Assembly: GCA_029252625.1 (NCBI GenBank)
Contig: JAQXBA010000131.1
Span: 18,776 to 82,775, forward strand
Direction of reading: 5' to 3'
Length of the DNA stretch: 64,000 nt
Source: Opitutia bacterium
Lineage (GTDB): Bacteria > Verrucomicrobiota > Verrucomicrobiia > Opitutales > Coraliomargaritaceae
Every line of letters begins with the position of its first letter. Position 1 is the first letter of the stretch. The notes under the pieces are model-generated. The model saw only the letters and a list, made by a program, of their open reading frames with translations. It did not search any database and was not told where the DNA came from. Below, piece by piece: positions 44,660-54,083 of the stretch. Both the position numbers and the translations under genes were made by a program.

Positions 44660-46036
44660 ATGCTATCTCCTGCTAAAAATCGAAAAATGAACCCGCTGTT
44701 GGTGAAGGTCATCTTCATCAGTGTAGCCTTCCATCTGCTTGCCGGGCTGATTCTCGGTAGTTATATTGTGGTCAAAGCGGTCCTCCCCTCCGAGGCGCAA
44801 TTCGAAGAACCACCCGTCGTGGAGCAAGAAGAGCCGCCGCCACCGGTAAAGGTCCAGATCAAACCGCAGCAACCCAAGCAGCAACAGGCGCAACGCTTAT
44901 CAATGCGACCGGTGGCCAACATCGCGGTGGCCAATGTGGACATCAATTTACCCGACATGGACCAGAGCTTCACCGTCAGCTCAGGCTTAGGTGGCATGGG
45001 CGGCGGTAGCCTGCTTGGCGGCACTCGTGGTAATATTGGCATGGGCTTGTCTGATGTCAGCGTCTTTGGCCTGAAAACTCGTGCCGAACGCATCCTCTTC
45101 GTCATCGATGCGAATCGCCAAATGGTCACCGACAAAAAGGGCGGCCTCAATAGCTATAAAATCATTAAGGACGAAATCACCGACATGGTCGGCAACCTCT
45201 CAGCAGGCACCCTGTTTAACGTCATGCTGCAAGACCGCACAAAGACGATGCTATTCAAACCACAGCTCGTCTCAGCGGGTTCAGAAGTGCATCAGCAACT
45301 GATCCAGTGGATCAACCCGATCAATGCCAGCGCGACCGAAGTCGGCCTAGAAGGCAACAGGCTAGCAAAAAGGCCTAAGCTCAAAACATTGCCTGACGAA
45401 GCAGTGCATAAAGTCTTACCATACGGGTGGGGAGGCAATGAGACTGGCTTCATCACACAAGTGGCTCTCGAGCAAGGCGTGGATGCGATCTTCTTCATCT
45501 CCGGCTACCACCGCGGCTTCGAAACGTTTCGACGCCACCCAAACGAACGCGAGCAAGCCGAATGGGAACGAAAAATCGCAAAGCCCGACTACATTAAGCA
45601 ACTTGCCAAACATAAGGCGGAGATAGCTCAAATGCAGGCAAGAATCAAGGCGACGATGGCGAAGATCGATGCCGACCGCAAAAAGAAAGGCCAACCACCA
45701 CGTGTACTGAACCAACGACATGGCGTCTATTCCAATGCCCGCGAGCTCGGCATCAAATGGACTACGAATCATCCGGGCCACCGCCCGAGCTACGAAATCA
45801 AAGATCATGATGTCTTGAAATATTTTCGCAAACTCGTCGATGAACTGTATGAGAACGACGAAAAGACCGTGCCCTCAGTCAACGTGGTGCTCTTTCTGGC
45901 AGGCGACGAAGATCTACGCAAAGAATGGAAAACACAGCTAGATAAATACGTGCGCTTCTTCCGCGGTAAAAACCGCGTGATTCGCGGCGAAGACGAGATC
46001 ACGAGGGCGCGTAGTTCGAAAAGCACAAGGAACTAG
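44660..46036 (+). CDS. TonB-like anchor fused to a vWA-like domain
   Basis: 458 residues. The N-terminus is TonB-like: a short cytoplasmic tail, one membrane helix (~14-38, VIFISVAFHLLAGLILGSYI) and a proline/glutamine-rich periplasmic stretch (PPVVEQEEPPPPVKVQIKPQ). After a glycine-rich link (GLGGMGGGSLLGGTRGN) the expected TonB C-terminal domain is absent. Instead residues ~145-250 look like a von Willebrand A fold (ERILFVIDANRQMVTDKKGG) with the metal site DxSxS changed to DANRQ. A later segment (~305-345) is a charged coiled coil. It closes the TPR/Exb cluster and is followed by a terminator; an inner Met at 44687 could also start it. Function unknown. Confidence 0.75.
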   Translation: MLSPAKNRKMNPLLVKVIFISVAFHLLAGLILGSYIVVKAVLPSEAQFEEPPVVEQEEPPPPVKVQIKPQQPKQQQAQRLSMRPVANIAVANVDINLPDMDQSFTVSSGLGGMGGGSLLGGTRGNIGMGLSDVSVFGLKTRAERILFVIDANRQMVTDKKGGLNSYKIIKDEITDMVGNLSAGTLFNVMLQDRTKTMLFKPQLVSAGSEVHQQLIQWINPINASATEVGLEGNRLAKRPKLKTLPDEAVHKVLPYGWGGNETGFITQVALEQGVDAIFFISGYHRGFETFRRHPNEREQAEWERKIAKPDYIKQLAKHKAEIAQMQARIKATMAKIDADRKKKGQPPRVLNQRHGVYSNARELGIKWTTNHPGHRPSYEIKDHDVLKYFRKLVDELYENDEKTVPSVNVVLFLAGDEDLRKEWKTQLDKYVRFFRGKNRVIRGEDEITRARSSKSTRN

Positions 46037-46067
46037 TATCACTGCTCCATCCCCCACCCTTTCCAAT

Positions 46068-46098
46068 AAAAGGCAGTCGACGATTCGGCTGCCTTTTT
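46068..46098 (+). terminator. Terminator of the TPR/Exb cluster
   Basis: A 9-bp stem AAAAGGCAG/CTGCCTTTT with a 12-base loop and a T run, 32 bp after the last stop. Confidence 0.85.
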
Positions 46099-46370
46099 CC
46101 TGTGCCAGTGCTGCCAAGCACCGCGAATTCAGCGAATGCTCTCATCCACGATTCCATGCGGGTTCTTCCCGGCAACCAAATGGAGCGGAGGCGACTCGCT
46201 CCGTTTCCAGGGTCATGGTCGATGAGCGCTTACTGTTTACGAGTGCCTGGCAACTTGTGTATATGAGACGCTCGCGTCCAACACACTCAGGGCACTTCAC
46301 AAATGAACCTTGTAGCTTACATTCTGGGATCAAGGGGGCGGGTCGCCCACGCTCCTTTAGCTCACGCACG
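46099..46370. other. Intergenic stretch without a gene
   Basis: No credible frame. It contains small G+C-rich inverted repeats such as GGAGCGGAGGCGACTCGCTCC (imperfect) and GGGCGGGTCGCCC, similar in flavour to one at 59721-59739. Confidence 0.5.
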
Positions 46371-46404
46371 AAAAAGCGGCCGTCTCAGTGAAGAGACGAC
46401 CGCC
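46371..46404 (-). terminator. Terminator of the symporter gene
   Basis: The minus strand has an 11-bp stem GCGGTCGTCTC/GAGACGGCCGC with one G-U pair, a 6-base loop and five T, 27 bp after the stop. Confidence 0.85.
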
Positions 46405-46431
46405 GTAAGAATCAAAGGCTCAATTGAGAGC

Positions 46432-48408
46432 TTACCAGAAGACTGCGTAGAGCGCGATGGTCGCAAGCACCACGAAGCCGCCTACAATCTTAGCGCCTTG
46501 CGAGCTTTCGAGATTGATCTCCTTATTCTCAGGAAGCACCACTGGGGCCTTCATCGGCTTGACCACAGTCAAAACAATACCCGCGAGCATCACGATGAAG
46601 AAGCAAATTGCCATACGATCAAGGAACGCAATCTGATCGGCATACCACCAACCATTTTTAGCAAGCAGGTCACCCAGATACCATTTGAACGCACCATATG
46701 AGACAACGTTCAGACCAATGCCAACCGCACCGAAGTAGCGAGGGGTGCGTGGCGAGAAGAAGCCAAAGATGAATACCGCAAGGATACCAGGCGAGATGAA
46801 GCCCTGGAACTCTTGAATATAAGCAAAGATACTGGAGAAGTTATCGAGCTTCGGAGCCACAAATGCGGCCATCAGCACAAATAACACCACAAAACCACGG
46901 CCGACTTTAACCAGCTTCGCCGGACTCTTTTCGCCAGTAAATTTGGAATACAAATCCATCGTCGCGATTGTTGAAGCGGAGTTCAACATCGACGCAAGTG
47001 AGCTAATCACCGCACCACAGAGAGCTGCCAGCACGAACCATGAGATCATTGGTAGCGGCTTAATCAAATTACGAACGAGCACTGGGAATGCAGAGTCATA
47101 GTCGTAGGCTTTCAGGGTCGAAAGTGCCTGACCGCTATCCACACCTGTCTGAGCCAACTCATTAATACGATTTGCAAGCGCATCGTTTCCAGCGTTCGCT
47201 GTCAGTGTCGCTTCAGCACCGACCACCGCGATATTTTGTGCCAAGACCCGAGCTGCGATTTCTGGCTGTAGACCCACCACGGCTGCCTCCACGCTAATCA
47301 CTCCAGTGGAACTGTCGATTTCAGCGGCTTGAACAATCGCTACGTTCTTATCAGCGGCCGAACTATGCAGATCAGCACTAAAGAGATTAAACGCGAGAAT
47401 GCCGGGAATCACCACCAAGAAGGGAATCAGCAACTTCAAAGTCGCAGCAAAAACGATCCCCTTTTGACCTTCGGCCAACGACTTGGAACCCAAGGTTCGC
47501 TGAACAATATATTGATTCAAGCCCCAGTAGAAGAAATTAGGAATCCAGAGACCGATCAGCAATGCAGTCCAAGGGATATCAGTATCTTCCTTCGGGCGCA
47601 CCATGTGCACCTTACCACCTGAGCCATTGGGACCGTTGACTGCGACGGCCTCGCCGTCGACACCGTCATTCAATAACATGAAGCGCTCCCATGGGCTTGC
47701 TACTTCGATTTGCTCGACCGTGGCATTCGAGTTCGCAACCTTAGTCAGGAACAGCTCTTCAGCAGGCTTGTCGGCCAGAACAGAGAACGCCAAAAACATA
47801 ACAATGGCACCACCGACAATGAGTGCCGCGCCCCAGATCAAATCAGTCCAAGCACAGGCCTTCAAACCACCGACGAACACATACACCGCCGCGAAAATCG
47901 CGATCATCCAGCAGACATAGGTCAGGTTATTCAAGATCGGCACTTCGTTGTAATACTCGGAGACGAATTTACCCCCTGAGAAAATAACCGATGAAGTGGT
48001 GACAAAAACCAGTGTCACGATCGCGGGAATCGCCATCGCGAGCCGAGCCACCCCATCGAAACGATATTCGAGGAACTCGGGAATTGTGTAGAGGCCCGCT
48101 CTGAGGAATTTAGGCAAGAACCAGAACGCGACAAAGATCAGAGTTACGGCCGCCATCCACTCGTAGGAGGCGATCGCCATGCCCAGCCAATTAGCCGAAG
48201 AGCCTGACATACCGACGAATTGCTCCGTCGAAATGTTAGCGGCGATCAGCGAGAAACCGACGAGCCACCAAGTTAGGCCACGGCCAGCAAGGAAATAGTC
48301 GGCGGCGCCCTGCTCTCCGGAAGTGTCTTCGTCGCGACTCTTCCAGATACCGAGACCAATGACGCCGAGCACAGTGATAATGAATAATGAGACTTCTAAT
48401 ATGTCCAT
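46432..48408 (-). CDS. Sodium:solute symporter (SSS family, SGLT-like)
   Basis: 658 residues from ATG 48408 (MDILEVSLFIITVLGVIGLG); the frame to 48459 adds a charged tail. The core resembles vSGLT-type sodium/sugar symporters: DYFLAGRGLTWWLVGFSLIA, GMSGSSANWLGMAIASYEWM, AGLYTIPEFLEYRF, FNYWGLNQY-like FFYWGLNQYIVQRTL, and SSLASMLNSASTIATMDLYS. It imports a small solute, possibly sugar, with Na+. Two soluble insertions (~212-275 and ~345-435, the second rich in Ala and Val) make it longer than usual. Single gene with its own terminator. Confidence 0.9.
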   Translation of the reverse strand: MDILEVSLFIITVLGVIGLGIWKSRDEDTSGEQGAADYFLAGRGLTWWLVGFSLIAANISTEQFVGMSGSSANWLGMAIASYEWMAAVTLIFVAFWFLPKFLRAGLYTIPEFLEYRFDGVARLAMAIPAIVTLVFVTTSSVIFSGGKFVSEYYNEVPILNNLTYVCWMIAIFAAVYVFVGGLKACAWTDLIWGAALIVGGAIVMFLAFSVLADKPAEELFLTKVANSNATVEQIEVASPWERFMLLNDGVDGEAVAVNGPNGSGGKVHMVRPKEDTDIPWTALLIGLWIPNFFYWGLNQYIVQRTLGSKSLAEGQKGIVFAATLKLLIPFLVVIPGILAFNLFSADLHSSAADKNVAIVQAAEIDSSTGVISVEAAVVGLQPEIAARVLAQNIAVVGAEATLTANAGNDALANRINELAQTGVDSGQALSTLKAYDYDSAFPVLVRNLIKPLPMISWFVLAALCGAVISSLASMLNSASTIATMDLYSKFTGEKSPAKLVKVGRGFVVLFVLMAAFVAPKLDNFSSIFAYIQEFQGFISPGILAVFIFGFFSPRTPRYFGAVGIGLNVVSYGAFKWYLGDLLAKNGWWYADQIAFLDRMAICFFIVMLAGIVLTVVKPMKAPVVLPENKEINLESSQGAKIVGGFVVLATIALYAVFW

Positions 48409-48642
48409 AGGGTGTATTTTTGTATTTGAGTTATTTAGGCGGTAAAGCCGAGTGAACACTCTTCGCGCGACACACGAGGTCGAAAAAATCTAACTCGTGC
48501 TATTAGGAGGGTGGCGGGGAGCCGATACGCAGAGACCTCCACGAGGTAATGATGATATTAACATATGGCAAGAGAAGAGTGCCGGGTAGGCTGAATCAGG
48601 CGCCGAATTAATATTCGATGCAGCCACTTCCACTGTGTCACC

Positions 48643-51600
48643 CTACGCCAGCAAATCCTTAATATCGTCTAGGCTGACCTTGGCGTTGGCTGCTTCGCTC
48701 TCTTCAAACAGTTCTTTCAGGATTTCGGCCTTCTTGGCCTGTAGTTCGATCACCTTTTCTTCCACTGTGTTGGCGGCGATCAGTTTGATGCTGGTCACCA
48801 CCCTCTCCTGCCCGATACGGTGCGCTCGGTCGGTCGCCTGCGCCTCAGCGGCGGGATTCCACCATGGGTCGTAGTGCACCACCGTATCTGCGCCGGTGAG
48901 ATTGAGACCGGTGCCCCCTGCCTTCAGTGAGATCAAAAACACCGGAATACTTTCGTCTTCATTGAAGGTATCGCACATCGCGAGTCGGTTCTTGGTCTTA
49001 CCATCGAGGTAGCAGAATTTGTGGCCCTTCTCAGTCAAATGCTGGGAGAGTAATTTAAGCGCGGTGACAAAGGAGGAAAACACCAAGATGCGGCTTCCCG
49101 CGTCGATACACTCATCGAGCACTTCATCGAAGGCGGCGAGTTTGGCCGAATCGGCAGCGGGATAAGCGTCGTCAAGAATACGCGGATCGACACAGACCTG
49201 ACGCAAACGAAGCAACTCCGTGAACGCGGCAAACTGCACGCGTCCTGCATTCGCACCGGCCATCTCCATGTTGGAAATTTCGCGGCGCGTCTTTTCGAGC
49301 GTGTCATTATAGAAGCGCGTCTGCTTCGCGCTCATTTCACAGAAGAAAGTCTTCTCGATCTTATCCGGCAGCTCAGGCGCGACCTCTTTCTTGGTGCGGC
49401 GTAAGATGTAGGCGGCAGCGCGCTGCGTCTGGCGGCGCGAGTGCCACGCTCGGTCTTCCTGCGAGAGCTTGCCCGTCGCCTTGGTCAAATAACCGGGCAT
49501 CAGGAAAGAGAACAGCGAGAGTAAATCATCGAGCGAGTTCTCAACCGGCGTGCCGGTCAGCAAGAAGCGCCCCTTACTGTGTAAGCGTGTGAGCGATTTA
49601 GCATTCTGCGAGCGCCGATTCTTAATGTGCTGCGCCTCATCGCCGATCACCACTGACCAGTCCATGGTCGAGAGCATCTCAATGTCTTGCCGCAGCGTGC
49701 CATACGAAGTGACTACGATGTCCACCTCTTCAACCCCGACGGGCTCCTTTGCACGCTTGGTGCCATGATGCTTCACCACCCTTAGGCCGGGCACAAAACG
49801 CCCCGCTTCACGTATCCAATTCTCCACCAAACTCGCGGGACAGACCACCAGTGCCGGCATCGCTTCGCTATTAGTGGTGCGGATACATTCAATCAAGCCC
49901 AGCGCCTGCAGTGTTTTACCAAGGCCCATTTCATCGGCTAGAATGCCGCCAAGCTCATGACGATACAGGTGCCACAACCATGCGACACCAATGCGTTGAT
50001 AGGTGCGTAGAATCGTATCGTAGGCCGGACGAATCGGTGCTGCTTCGAGCGCACCAACTTGTTTGAGTGCGCGACTGCGCGACTGCCATGCCTGCGGCGG
50101 CTGCCAGCCCTCGACCAACTCATCCAGTAAATCTTCCACATCTACCAAATCTTGGGTATCCAAGCGCTTCGAGAAGGTCGGCGTAAACGGACGATCGGCC
50201 TGCCCACTCACTGAGCGTTCGATCTCATGCAAGCGCTGCACCGAGGCGCGATCCAGCAGCGTGATCTTGGTGCCATCGCCCTCGTCCTCGACGTAGCTGC
50301 GGCCCGTGGCAATTGCACGGCGTAGATCCGCCTCATCACCCTCTTGGCTCAACGTAACATTCAATGCGAAGCGGCCGTGCTCTTCTTTGGTTTCGATGTT
50401 CAGCTCCGATAGCTCCACATGCGCGAGCTTTGCTTCGAAATCATCTGTAAAGACCGCACGCCATTGCTCACGCAATGCCTTCCAGTGCGCAGCGAGAAAA
50501 TTGAGCGTTTTATGCCGATCTCGCAACCACCACTTACGATTTGAAGGCTCTAGCATGAACCCTTCTAACTTTAGAATGTTACGTAACGGTTTAACTAATT
50601 CATCATCCCGACCCGCAGGCAGTCGAATCGCCAAAAAGTTGGGCGAACCATCTACGACCACTCGATTGGTGGAGTATTGCTCCATCGAATCGGAGACGGC
50701 CTTCGCCACGGGGTAATCTCCTCGGCGCACCTTCCAAGTGCCTTGCACACCAGCTTCGGCGATACGTCGCGGGTTGGGCTTCGACTTTTCGCGCAGGCTA
50801 ATGGTGCGGTTAAAAGTGGGTCGCTTCGGCTCATCCGGCACGGCGACGACTTCATCCTCATCCTCTGCATCCTCGTCAGGATCTGCCTGTTTAAGAAATT
50901 CATGCACCCCGGGCAGCTCGTCGCCTTGCCACGCAATCGGGGCATTCGGCTTCTTCACCCAATACACTACCTGTTCGCCCTTAAGCGCTGCCAACAAGCG
51001 ACGCAAACGACCGCCTGTGAGCTGCAAAAGACTGGCCATTTTGCCACCACACCACGACTCGACTAGCGCCAGCGCCGCTTGTTGCGGTACGGACGCATTG
51101 TAGCCATATGACGAGTTAAGCTGATTAAGCGGCACAATCTGACGACCCGCTGCGGCATCGAGCTTCACCATGATGGCATTGCGTTCGCCTGCGACTTCTA
51201 GATTGGGCGGTAAGAAAACCAACATGCGCAGCTTGTCGCCATTGGGCGAAAGCTTGATCGAACGCACACCCCGCGGCTTGGGCGCTTCCGGTTCCGGCTC
51301 GGGCTCCGCCACGAAGTCAGGATGTGGCAGCACGGCGTTGGCCTGCTCGTGTTTGAGTGCTTCATAGTGTAGCGCAATGGCAATCGCATGCGCACAAACC
51401 TTGCGCCGGCGCCCTTCGATGCAGTTGCAGTTGTTCACCGCAAATACGGTGGAACGCAGATTCAGCGTCGGACGGTAAGTATTATCGAGGCCTGTAACCG
51501 TGCCCGTCAAGGTCGGGCTCTCCCACGCAACCGCAGTCACCGCGCCAGCCTCAAATAAGCGCTCGGCCTGCTTGAAGACCAGCCCCCCAGCTAGTTCCAG

Positions 51601-51648
51601 CAGAAAGCTGCGATCAAATACTGGAGGTGATTTGGATGGAGGTGGCAT
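48643..51648 (-). CDS. SNF2-family helicase with N-terminal SWIM zinc finger
   Basis: 1001 residues. A SWIM motif CxC...CxH is at Cys74/Cys76/Cys85/His87 ([14 protein letters not shown]). A middle domain (~290-520) precedes a SNF2 ATPase: [20 protein letters not shown] (Walker A), [11 protein letters not shown] (Walker B), [20 protein letters not shown], and in the second lobe [20 protein letters not shown] and DRAHRIGQ. Such proteins move or remodel protein-DNA complexes; bacterial SWIM-SNF2 proteins are not well characterised. The gene stands alone on the minus strand. Confidence 0.93.
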   Translation of the reverse strand: MPPPSKSPPVFDRSFLLELAGGLVFKQAERLFEAGAVTAVAWESPTLTGTVTGLDNTYRPTLNLRSTVFAVNNCNCIEGRRRKVCAHAIAIALHYEALKHEQANAVLPHPDFVAEPEPEPEAPKPRGVRSIKLSPNGDKLRMLVFLPPNLEVAGERNAIMVKLDAAAGRQIVPLNQLNSSYGYNASVPQQAALALVESWCGGKMASLLQLTGGRLRRLLAALKGEQVVYWVKKPNAPIAWQGDELPGVHEFLKQADPDEDAEDEDEVVAVPDEPKRPTFNRTISLREKSKPNPRRIAEAGVQGTWKVRRGDYPVAKAVSDSMEQYSTNRVVVDGSPNFLAIRLPAGRDDELVKPLRNILKLEGFMLEPSNRKWWLRDRHKTLNFLAAHWKALREQWRAVFTDDFEAKLAHVELSELNIETKEEHGRFALNVTLSQEGDEADLRRAIATGRSYVEDEGDGTKITLLDRASVQRLHEIERSVSGQADRPFTPTFSKRLDTQDLVDVEDLLDELVEGWQPPQAWQSRSRALKQVGALEAAPIRPAYDTILRTYQRIGVAWLWHLYRHELGGILADEMGLGKTLQALGLIECIRTTNSEAMPALVVCPASLVENWIREAGRFVPGLRVVKHHGTKRAKEPVGVEEVDIVVTSYGTLRQDIEMLSTMDWSVVIGDEAQHIKNRRSQNAKSLTRLHSKGRFLLTGTPVENSLDDLLSLFSFLMPGYLTKATGKLSQEDRAWHSRRQTQRAAAYILRRTKKEVAPELPDKIEKTFFCEMSAKQTRFYNDTLEKTRREISNMEMAGANAGRVQFAAFTELLRLRQVCVDPRILDDAYPAADSAKLAAFDEVLDECIDAGSRILVFSSFVTALKLLSQHLTEKGHKFCYLDGKTKNRLAMCDTFNEDESIPVFLISLKAGGTGLNLTGADTVVHYDPWWNPAAEAQATDRAHRIGQERVVTSIKLIAANTVEEKVIELQAKKAEILKELFEESEAANAKVSLDDIKDLLA

Positions 51649-51786
51649 AAGAGCTCAGCACGCTTGTGCTTCGAGAGCGGATGTCAAGATGGAGTGCGCG
51701 TCATTCAACAGGAAGTACTGCAGGTCTGCAGGCCAACATCGTCAATCATTGGATCAGCACTCATCCATTGCTAACCACCCGTACCC

Positions 51787-52221
51787 CTAGCCCTGCGACA
51801 ACTTGCGGTCCACTGAATATGCGCCGCCGCCAGCGATCACGAAAGTCAGACACACAAGTAATAGCATCAGTGGATATTCAATTCCTCCATTTTGAGCGAA
51901 AAACACCCCATTGTAAGTTGTAATAATTGCAATCGCCATGGTGCCGGCCAGCGACAAGCCAGCGACACGAGTCAACCAGCCGATCAGCAGTAAAAGTCCT
52001 CCAAAAAATTCAGCGCCGCCTGCTAAGGCAGCCATCAACAGTCCCGGTTTCAAGCCAAGGTTCTCCGCGAAAAATTGCCCCGTGCCTTCGAGCCCATAGC
52101 CGCCGAACCAGCCGAATAACTTCTGCGCACCGTGTGCCGCCATGCTTGCTCCGACACCAATACGAATAGGCAATAGAGCGATGTGATTGTTTGTTTTGAG
52201 GAGTATTGCTTTGATTTTCAT
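51787..52221 (-). CDS. DoxX family membrane protein
   Basis: 144 residues, four membrane helices. The DoxX/SURF4-like signature is clear: IRIGVGASMAAHGAQKLFGW, a GGAEFFGGLLLLIGWLTRVA helix, and YPLMLLLVCLTFVIAGGGAY. DoxX-type proteins are linked to redox or quinone-related stress in several bacteria; the precise role here is unknown. A copy of the CTTGACATCAAG palindrome 31 bp upstream, shared with the adjacent MarR gene, suggests repression by that regulator. Confidence 0.9.
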   Translation of the reverse strand: MKIKAILLKTNNHIALLPIRIGVGASMAAHGAQKLFGWFGGYGLEGTGQFFAENLGLKPGLLMAALAGGAEFFGGLLLLIGWLTRVAGLSLAGTMAIAIITTYNGVFFAQNGGIEYPLMLLLVCLTFVIAGGGAYSVDRKLSQG

Positions 52222-52251
52222 AATTCGATGGGTTGGCTATTAAGATGAACC

Positions 52252-52263
52252 CTTGACATCAAG
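52252..52263. promoter_or_regulatory. Putative MarR operator upstream of doxX
   Basis: CTTGACATCAAG, a palindrome with a two-base asymmetric centre; its reverse complement is exactly the site in front of the MarR gene. It lies 31 bp before the doxX start. Confidence 0.65.
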
Positions 52264-52285
52264 ACTTAGTGCAGCAAAAGCAGCT

Positions 52286-52729
52286 TTATAACTGCTCTGC
52301 ACGTTGCCCGACTTTGCGCATGAGATTGGCGAATTGAGTGCGCTCGGACTCGTCCAGCACATCAAACAACTCGTTCAAGTCTTTCGCATGTTCCTCGAAG
52401 CTGGGCTCGATCATCTGATGACCGAGATCAGTCAGATGCACCAGCACCACACGTGCATCAGCCGTGCTGCGCTCGCGACTGACTAGCCCAAGCTTCTCCA
52501 AGCGTTGCACTGCTGTCGTAATCGAACCGCTGGTCAGTAGGATTTTCTCACCAATAATATTGACCGGCTGCGCCCCCTTGTGGAGCAGCAGCTCCAAGAC
52601 CGCAAAATCACTGAGTGAGCCAAGACCCGCGGCCTTAATGCTCTTCTGACTATAACCGTTAACCGCATGAGAAGCCTTCCAGAGAAGGAGAAAAAGATGC
52701 GGGCCGGAGTTTTGATAAATCTTAGCCAT
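52286..52729 (-). CDS. MarR family transcriptional regulator
   Basis: 147 residues from ATG 52729 (MAKIYQNSGPHLFLLLWKAS); a frame to 52765 would overlap its own putative operator. The winged helix-turn-helix shows LSDFAVLELLLHKGAQPVNI, GSITTAVQRLEKLGLVSRER and the wing STADARVVLVHLTDLGHQMI. MarR proteins usually repress their own gene and a neighbour until a phenolic or oxidant ligand binds. Matching palindromes in front of this gene and the downstream doxX support a small autoregulated unit. Confidence 0.93.
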   Translation of the reverse strand: MAKIYQNSGPHLFLLLWKASHAVNGYSQKSIKAAGLGSLSDFAVLELLLHKGAQPVNIIGEKILLTSGSITTAVQRLEKLGLVSRERSTADARVVLVHLTDLGHQMIEPSFEEHAKDLNELFDVLDESERTQFANLMRKVGQRAEQL

Positions 52730-52754
52730 GTGATACAATATCTTAGGCAACTGC

Positions 52755-52766
52755 CTTGATGTCAAG
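52755..52766. promoter_or_regulatory. Putative MarR operator upstream of its own gene
   Basis: CTTGATGTCAAG, the reverse complement of the doxX-proximal site, 26 bp before the MarR start. Confidence 0.65.
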
Positions 52767-52864
52767 CGATATTTTACCTCACGAAGATTCTATCCAGCTC
52801 ACCCGGAAAATCACAGGCAGGACGAAGGCCTGCCGAAGATGGCATCGCAATCCCGGCCACACAA

Positions 52865-53632
52865 CTAGTCCACCATCTTAAACGACATCGTAAAGCTATG
52901 CCCCTGCCCGGTGGGAGTAACGCCGCCAGAACTGACTCGGATAAATGCCGCTCTTACCGAAGCATTGAACGAGGGATTCCCAGACGCAGGCCGCAGGCGG
53001 ATATTCGAAATCCGCCCGGAACTGCTCACATCAAAAACAACCGTGACAGTGAGCCCAACACCCGCAAGGTTCGCAGGCTTGATCCAGGCGCGATTGAGTC
53101 GAGCATTGAGCTGGTTGCCGTAACGTTGCAGGTCCGAGCGCTGGGCCGCAGTGAGGCTACCAGACGGATTATGCACAGTCGTCGGCAAATTGTTCTGCAA
53201 ATCTTGCTGAATTTGAGAGGTATTGATTGTGGGTGGCTGATATGACTTAACTGATTGCTGCTGCCTCGGCTTAGGATCCTTTTGAGGATTCTTCTTAAAG
53301 AAATCAGCCGCCGACATCAAAGGCTCCGGTGTCGCCTTTACCGGAATGGGCTCTGAGCGCGGCTTCACTGGCGCAGGCTTTGGCATCACCGGGTCTGGAA
53401 TGTCAGCCATCGGCTTCACATCTGGCAACTCCAAACTTGGCGGCGTCTCCATCGGCGCACTACTCTGCGAAGAATTCTGCGGACTCGACTCACTGATCAT
53501 CTCGAAGACGTGCGGTTTCTCCTTTGGTAAAAAGGCCTCCACGATCGTCGTCAGAAATAACGCGAACAGCACGGCGACGTGTAAGATCATCGAGGTCCAT
53601 AGCGACTGATTTTTACCGTTTCGCATACGCAT
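52865..53632 (-). CDS. TonB/TolA-like energy transducer
   Basis: 255 residues: a short cytoplasmic tail, one membrane helix (~12-35, MILHVAVLFALFLTTIVEAF), a long proline-rich periplasmic stretch (~58-105, PVMPKPAPVKPRSEPIPVKA) and a C-terminal TonB/TolA domain (NRAWIKPANLAGVGLTVTVV ... GRISNIRLRPASGNPSFNAS). Its ATG directly follows the stop of the ExbD gene with no spacer. It should transmit proton-driven motion to an outer-membrane partner; no TonB-dependent receptor, TolB or Pal gene is in the window. Confidence 0.9.
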   Translation of the reverse strand: MRMRNGKNQSLWTSMILHVAVLFALFLTTIVEAFLPKEKPHVFEMISESSPQNSSQSSAPMETPPSLELPDVKPMADIPDPVMPKPAPVKPRSEPIPVKATPEPLMSAADFFKKNPQKDPKPRQQQSVKSYQPPTINTSQIQQDLQNNLPTTVHNPSGSLTAAQRSDLQRYGNQLNARLNRAWIKPANLAGVGLTVTVVFDVSSSGRISNIRLRPASGNPSFNASVRAAFIRVSSGGVTPTGQGHSFTMSFKMVD

Positions 53633-54046
53633 CTACTTCACCTTCGTATCCAAACTGATTTTTGAGAGCTTCCGCTGTTTGATCATATCGATCACGGCAA
53701 TGACTTTCTGATACGGCAGCGCCGAGTCTGCGCGAATGCTCAGTACTGGCGGATCGACGTCCATCGCCATGGCATCGAGCAAGTCGCCAAGATGTTGCGC
53801 CGAGACTTTCTGATCACTCCAATAGTAGTTTCCAGATTGATCGACCGTAATCGCCTGAAACTTATTGCGATCATCAGCTTGCGATTTCGAAGCCTCCACG
53901 GGTAGGTTGACATCAATCGTCTGCTCGAGCAGCGGCGTGGTGACCATGAAAATAATCAACAAGGCAAACGCGAGGTCGATCAACGGCGTCACGTTGATCT
54001 CGGTGAGAGCGGAAAGGCGATCTTTGCGATGGAAGTTACGAGCCAC
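53633..54046 (-). CDS. ExbD/TolR protein
   Basis: 137 residues with one membrane helix bearing the pore Asp (VTPLIDLAFALLIIFMVTTP) and a periplasmic domain ending VIAVIDMIKQRKLSKISLDT. Middle gene of the ExbB-ExbD-TonB operon. Confidence 0.94.
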   Translation of the reverse strand: MARNFHRKDRLSALTEINVTPLIDLAFALLIIFMVTTPLLEQTIDVNLPVEASKSQADDRNKFQAITVDQSGNYYWSDQKVSAQHLGDLLDAMAMDVDPPVLSIRADSALPYQKVIAVIDMIKQRKLSKISLDTKVK

Positions 54047-54083
54047 TATTTGATCAATTTAAAAATTAGGAAGACGCGCGGAC

